Assembly: GCA_051294375.1 (NCBI GenBank)
Contig: JBJCIZ010000239.1
Span: forward strand, 4,469,834 to 4,533,833
DNA from: Paraspadella gotoi
Taxonomy: Eukaryota > Chaetognatha
Direction: 5' to 3'
Length of the DNA: 64,000 nucleotides
Shown: positions 59,194 through 64,000 of the stretch, one piece after another
Layout: every line of letters begins with the position of its first letter
Position numbering within the stretch: the first letter of the stretch is position 1
Notes under the pieces: generated by a model
Told to the model about the DNA's origin: nothing
Databases searched by the model: none
What the model saw: the letters and a program-made list of their open reading frames with translations, nothing else
Position numbers and translations under genes: made by a program

Positions 59194-59474
59194 AATGAAC
59201 AAATTTGGCTGGAGTTTCTGCACTGACACTGATGCTTACCTTTGTAAATTCGAAAAAGAAAAATACTTCGTAGGATGACAATGCTACTGCCGCCCATGAC
59301 ATTGTACACGACTCCTGTCTTTGCAACAAAAACTTTAGAGTCGACTATGACAATGGTGGTGCCCTCTTCAGTGGCGCCAACTGCTCCTGCAACTCTGGCA
59401 CCATCGTGTTTACCATTCCATCATACTGGAGAGAGGCACAACGTAGAGGGCTCCTTGACAAAAAGCCAAACTAG
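59194..59474 (+). CDS. Possible Cys-rich exon(s), unknown protein
   Basis: Unrecognised. After an acceptor-like CACAG, one frame reads MNKFGWSFCTDTDAYLCKFE, KEKYFVG and then TGA. One base out of phase, right there at 59274, a second frame reads DDNATAAHDIVHDSCLCNKN, FRVDYDNGGALFSGANCSC, NSGTIVFTIPSYWREAQRRG, ending TAG at 59472-59474. The two join naturally with a one-base deletion or a very short intron, and both contain paired Cys, as in a small extracellular domain. No signal peptide or earlier exon was found. Confidence 0.35.
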
Positions 59475-59519
59475 GTATATATTTGTTTGCGTGGCAACAG
59501 ACGTCTTCTAACAAAATTT

Positions 59520-60311
59520 TTTTTGTTGACAGACATAGTTTTCATTAGTCTTTAGTGCTGAAGAACATGAGCAAATTAGCCAAAACCTTACGTTTTTCTT
59601 CTCCAAAAATAAAATAACTTTGTTGTTTGTTTAAAACAAAAATTTTCATTTAATTCTAATTTCTAACGCAATGAAAAGATAAGCTCTAAAGAAGAATATC
59701 TTACAACTTGAAAAATCACCGCCAAGGCACAAAGGACCTATTCTAAGTCCCACCCTTTAAATTTTCTTAATTCGCAATTGGCCCTGCCAATCTAGTACAG
59801 AAAGAAGCTTTATGTAAGCCCCATCTTTTAAATTTTCCTAACTTTTCACCGGCCATCGACTCTTTTAGCCACAGCCAAGCCCTCCCTTGTGATAAGAAGA
59901 ATATCCTTTGGACGTGGCTAAATCTGATAGTTTTGCCACATTGGGCTGGCTACAGATCTCTTTCCCTCTCACTCTATGACCTTCTTTCTTTTTCTCTCTG
60001 TTTCTCTTTCTGAGCCAATGTCTAATATCTCGTTTTTAGTCCCTCACGATCTCTTAACAACACTACTTTGAAACATGTTAAAAAGTTAGCAGTTTAATAG
60101 TAACTTTACTATAAGTTGAATTTTTGTGAAAAAAACTTTTACTAAAGTAAAGTATAAAAAATAAATAACAGTAACAGTAATCCAAATGTTCCAAAGAAAA
60201 TTATGTTAACAATGACAGGGTTTTCTAAGTAAACAAAAACATGATGGAGATAGAACAGCATCAGCAACAAAATTAATGGGGAAACTATTTTTTGGATTCA
60301 AAAATGCAGGA
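59520..60311. other. No gene seen
   Basis: AT-rich intergenic sequence with a short CT-rich run at 59960-60015. Confidence 0.5.
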
Positions 60312-63300
60312 TTATCTGATGGAAACGTTGAAACACAGGTAATGTAATGTGGTTGCAGGCATGATGGAGTTTTTTTGATTTGTGGGAACAAAAACAATTT
60401 CTGAGATCACTTGCGTGGTTATTAACTCTTGTGGGATATCGGGGATGATAAAATCCTTCTCATTGATGCCAGACAATTTCCTGCCTGACTGTGTCACAAT
60501 CATTGACGATAATAATATTTTATTCTGGGGTTATTTCAGCAGTTGGATATTCTTCTTAGATGACAACAATATTATTCAATAGGTTTGGAATATTCTGATT
60601 TTCTTTGATTAAGGTGGTAACACTTTCAACTTTGGAAATTTGAGTGCTGACATCTTCCTCAATCCCGGCAAAATTAATGTTTTCTTGTAAAAATGATGAT
60701 AAATAGTCAGCTGTGGGAATATCTCCAAAGGATTCTTCACCGAAGAGGACAACATTGACTTGGGAGGAAACTGAGGTAGTTAGCTTTTCTTTAAAGTTGG
60801 GAAAAAAAAAACTTCATCTGCAGGAACAAGTGCTGTATGGTCATCTCGATTTATGATAAGATCAGTTGGGATGGTTTATGTTTTCATAGTCAGATAATTA
60901 TTAGTAATGGGATCAACATCGTTTTCTTGACTTTCTTCAGTTAATAGAGCAGGGCTAATACCTGGACTAATATTTGGGCTAATAGCAGGGGATTGTGAAG
61001 GGACAAGATATGAGGTCGTCTTTTGTTAGAAACTATGTCTTCTAAGGGAACTGAGATCTGATTGCCCATTTGCTGTGTGTGTGGCATCAAAAGTGTGATC
61101 AGGATTTTTTTCTTCATTAAAAGTTGTGAGAATTGCCTCAATATCCACAGCCATTAGATTCATCTTAGATGCGCATCATGACCACCTTCAATCATTTGCT
61201 CTTCAATTACTGGTTGAATTTCTTTCCTCAGGAATAACTTCATTTACCAGATTTGGGTCTCGCTCATTGTCCTCCTCAAACACATCTCCCTCCATGACAT
61301 AGGGATGCGAGTAATAAAAATCAGGATTGGATTCATCTACTTCATCAATTTGGGTGAAATGACAGGAAGAGTGACGAAACAAGTAATGGATGACTGGAGA
61401 TAGGCTGGAAAACACAGAACGGATACATTCTTTGTTATTAGACTCTGCATTATAACTATTGCTATGAATATTTTCTCCACCTAAATCATCTCCAATGTCT
61501 TTGTTTTCACTATTTTTCTTACTGCTACAAGGTGGAACATTCCATCTTATGTCTTCATTGGATCCAGAAATTTTGGGACCAGTACATTCATCAAATCTGG
61601 TATTGCTATAGGAATGGTCATGAGTGATAAAATTAGAATGGTTTGTTATGTTGAAATGATTATCATTGTCAGTTTTCTTTTCTGGAGCACATTCAGAACG
61701 GCAGCTAAAGCTCTTTTTACACGTGCAGGCTCCAGCACAATTGCAAGTCCGGTCCATATTTTTTTGAATAAATGCCTCCCATTTAGCAATCTCTGCCTGT
61801 CTTTCCAATAACTCTGCCTCTAATACTCTTTCTTTGGCCCGTCGTCTTGATGCCGCCAATGTCTCCAATCTGGCTTGCAAGCTTCCATCATAAAAGCCCA
61901 AGTCATGCAAATCACTAAGATGTTTCTCAAAGTATTGCAGATGACCTTGGAAACAATTGCGACGCTGTCTGATATCAAGGGGTCGAAGAGAATCTGACAG
62001 GGATACGCGGGCTGTACGAAGTGCAAGATGAAGATTATCGCCAGTTGCCGAGCGAAAAAGCGTGATTGTGGCTGCATTGGGATATTTGGATGGGGCTTCA
62101 TACTGATTTCCATCAGTGGTTGCGGCGGCAGTGGCAGCAATTGACAGCCTTTCCAGTGTGGGATTTAAGTCCAGGAGCTGAATGTCAAAAAGTTGTCGTG
62201 AAAAGGTTGGATCTCGGCGTGCCCAGCGAAAATATTTCATCTCTTGCTGAGCAATTGCAATATCTTCCGCATTGGGGGCACATCATCTTGGTCGTCCTCA
62301 TCCTTATTCCACTTACACGCAATAATTTGTTGCAAGGGAGTGATGCTGTCATCTCTGATCTTTGGCTGGGGTAAGAAGCGGAGTGGACCAGTGGTTTCTT
62401 CATCCGAGTCGCTGTCATATTCATCGCTGTCACTGTCATCGTCATCTCCCTCATAACCATCAAAGTAAGCAGAGCGCCTATAGATGCAGTCCGTGATTTC
62501 TCTGGTTTTTAATCTATCGTCAATTTTGAACAATTCTTCCTGACAAAAGCAGCAACTGCACAATGGAGACAATTCACATTCCTCCCAAAATCCTCTCTCT
62601 GTCCGTTGATCTGCCGTTGCTCGATCGGTGAGTCCACCCAGGACGGCAAGAGTACCATCGCCTGGAGAGAAAGAGGAGAGAGGAGATGGTGCAATGGATA
62701 CCAGGGAAAAGTCGGTCCGTGGCGAAGGTTGTTGACCGCCCGTAGGTAGTACGGTCCATGTGTCAGTCTCAGTGCTGAAGGCAAAGACAGTGTTGGCAAA
62801 ATCGGTGAGTGGGTTGTCGATGTGGGTTTTCGTGTTGAAGATGTCGTCACCAATGTCGTACCTTGGAAAGTGTAAAAGGTGTATTGTAAAAAGAAAAAAA
62901 TATTTTGAGAGATGAAGAAAAATGATATGAACAAACAAGGAAATAAAAAATGAAACAAAAAAGAAAGAAAGAAATAAAGTATAAAAGAAGAAAGCTCTTA
63001 CATAAAGAAATTTATCTTTCCCCTTTTTCCCACCCCTCCACCCTCCTCGCTAAACTCCACTCACCTATCCTTCCTTTTACTCCACTCCTTCAATTCTTTC
63101 CTCCGATAATCCCCCCTTCGAGGCCGCCGCGAAAGCGTCAGCAGCCGCCCGCCGACCACGGCGCTCGTCGCGACCATAGCCGGCGGTTCTCCGCCACAGC
63201 GCATCGCGCTCCAAACGGGACGAACATCGCCGTCAGCCGCGCCGTTGCCGTCGAACCGCAGCTGGAAATCGTCGAATCCAGCGCCAGGACGTTTGAAGAC

Positions 63301-64000
63301 GAAAAGACGCTGGCCATCGGGAGTAGGCGTCGTCCAATCGGGTCGACGTTTCAGTCTTAGAAAAAGCGTCGTCGCTTGATCGAATGTCATAGCCGCGTTG
63401 GTCGTTTCAATTGCGGACCAAGACTTGGAACCAAAATCGAAACGAAGAAGAGTGAGCGTAAAGATGCCAGGAGGAAGGATGAGGGCGGGTCGGTCTTCGA
63501 CGTCCCGACTCCGTCGTCGACGATATCGCCGAGGCGTCGCGTTTTCCCTGCACAGCTTCCTCAGCCGACGTCGTTCCAGCCTGGTAAGAGCGCTCAGCGC
63601 CAAGTATCCGTCGCCAAGCGCCACACCTCCAAACGCCAAGCATCGAGAGGCCAAGAAGGCTTCGCGTTCCACTCGTTGGTCCTCTTCCACCACGTCGTCC
63701 ACGACCGCCGCTCCCGGCCCAACTACCCAATCTTCCTCCCACGCGTCGTCCACCTCCCATTCCTCCGTCTCGTTGTATTCCGGCGCGTCTGCCAGGAGAC
63801 GCAGCGGGACGTCCGCCCCGCCGATCTTGGTCAGCTGCCGCCATTTGATGCGGGATTCCCGTCTGGCTCCGCAGAAAACCGGCGGGGCCACGGAGAAAAT
63901 TTTATCGGGAAGGAGACCCCGGCGTCGGTGGCGAAGAAAGAGGAAGATTTTGTTGCCTCGGACGACGGCGTCGTGGAGAGAAAGGGAAGAGGGGGCGGCG
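60312..64000 (-). CDS. Kelch-repeat protein with acidic Cys-containing C-terminal half (5' end off window)
   Basis: Spliced minus-strand gene. The exon from the window edge to 63065 is GC-rich. It contains Kelch-like strands (LHDAVRGNKIFLFL; LTLLRFDFGSKSWSAIETTN; DGQRLFVFKRPG) with an acidic insert (EEWEVDDAWEEDW). The 203-base intron 63064-62862 has GTGAGT and CCAAG ends, and the frame is kept across it. The next exon continues a clear Kelch blade: NTVFAFSTETDTWTVLPTGG, QQPSPRTDFSLVSI, GTLAVLGGLTD. A CSCCFCQ segment, an acidic DDDDSDSDEYDSDSDEE run, a conserved stretch (WARRDPTFSRQLFDIQLLDL), NCAGACTCKKSF and an Asn/Glu-rich end follow. The frame breaks at the C-run 62274-62278, near 61222, and in the last 900 bases. 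Kelch propellers usually bind proteins or actin; the partner here is unknown. Confidence 0.75.
62862..63064 (-). other. Intron of the Kelch-type gene
   Basis: 203 bases, AT-rich, donor GTGAGT at 63064-63059 and acceptor TTTCCAAG ending at 62862. Removing it joins KEWSKRKD to RYDIGDDIFN in frame. Confidence 0.75.

Noticed and set aside
59013-59198. Plus-strand ORF of 61 codons (MSNIIYYLSMHYMLQN...)
   Set aside because: No conserved feature, AT-biased start, and it ends before the more convincing Cys-rich frames.

Overview
This is a low-GC animal (eukaryotic) genomic window. The evidence is spliced genes with GT..AG introns (GTAAGT and GTGAGT donors; TTTTTAG, CTTTAG and TTCAG acceptors), tRNA-derived SINEs, a BEL/Pao-like LTR remnant, very long (AG)n/(CT)n microsatellites and a Kelch-type gene. 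There are no operons or bacterial-style genes. An invertebrate is likely and an ecdysozoan, for example a nematode-like worm, is my best guess, but the sequence does not prove it.

Assembly state dominates the first 50 kb. Eight gaps are exactly 25 Ns, and most sit where flanking sequence is repeated or inverted. One locus of about 8 kb appears three times: forward at 1-6650 (noisy, homopolymer-inflated), inverted at 6650-14814 (noisy), and forward again at 14840-21879 (cleanest). Similar tangles are 26.4-32.6 kb (inverted copies plus an apparently identical 1.9-kb repeat) and 37.9-50.25 kb. Much of this looks like unpolished long-read gap filling.

The main biological content of 14-34 kb, all on the minus strand, is a cluster of short secreted-precursor-like genes. 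They share a basic processing site (KRQ, RRQ or KRN). After it comes a tail rich in Gly/Tyr/Trp, Pro or His: KRQFLYP (17.2-18.0 kb), KRNYWP (19.2-19.5), KRQFGG (20.9-21.3 and 22.6-23.1), a His-rich relative (24.4), KRQFGFGY (24.9), KRQFWGF (27.2), KRQVPLF (32.6) and RRQLPIPF (33.2). I know no described family that matches this set. A 55-bp-stem hairpin at 22356-22498 marks the point where the noisy copies fold back.

35.3-36.3 kb holds three exons of a helix-rich protein whose splice phases agree. 37.9-50.3 kb is mostly repeats and CT-rich tracts with a few possible exons.

50.4-56.1 kb is a mobile-element graveyard: degenerate tandem repeats, two SINE families, and a BEL/Pao-like remnant with LTRs, a broken gag and a SINE nested in one LTR.

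56.4-64.0 kb holds a partial Kelch-repeat gene (minus strand, running off the right edge, one clean 203-bp intron) with an acidic, Cys-containing C-terminal half, and a direct pseudogene copy of that half at 56.4-58.3 kb. Both copies share a one-base frame break at the same C-run. A possible small Cys-rich exon lies between them.
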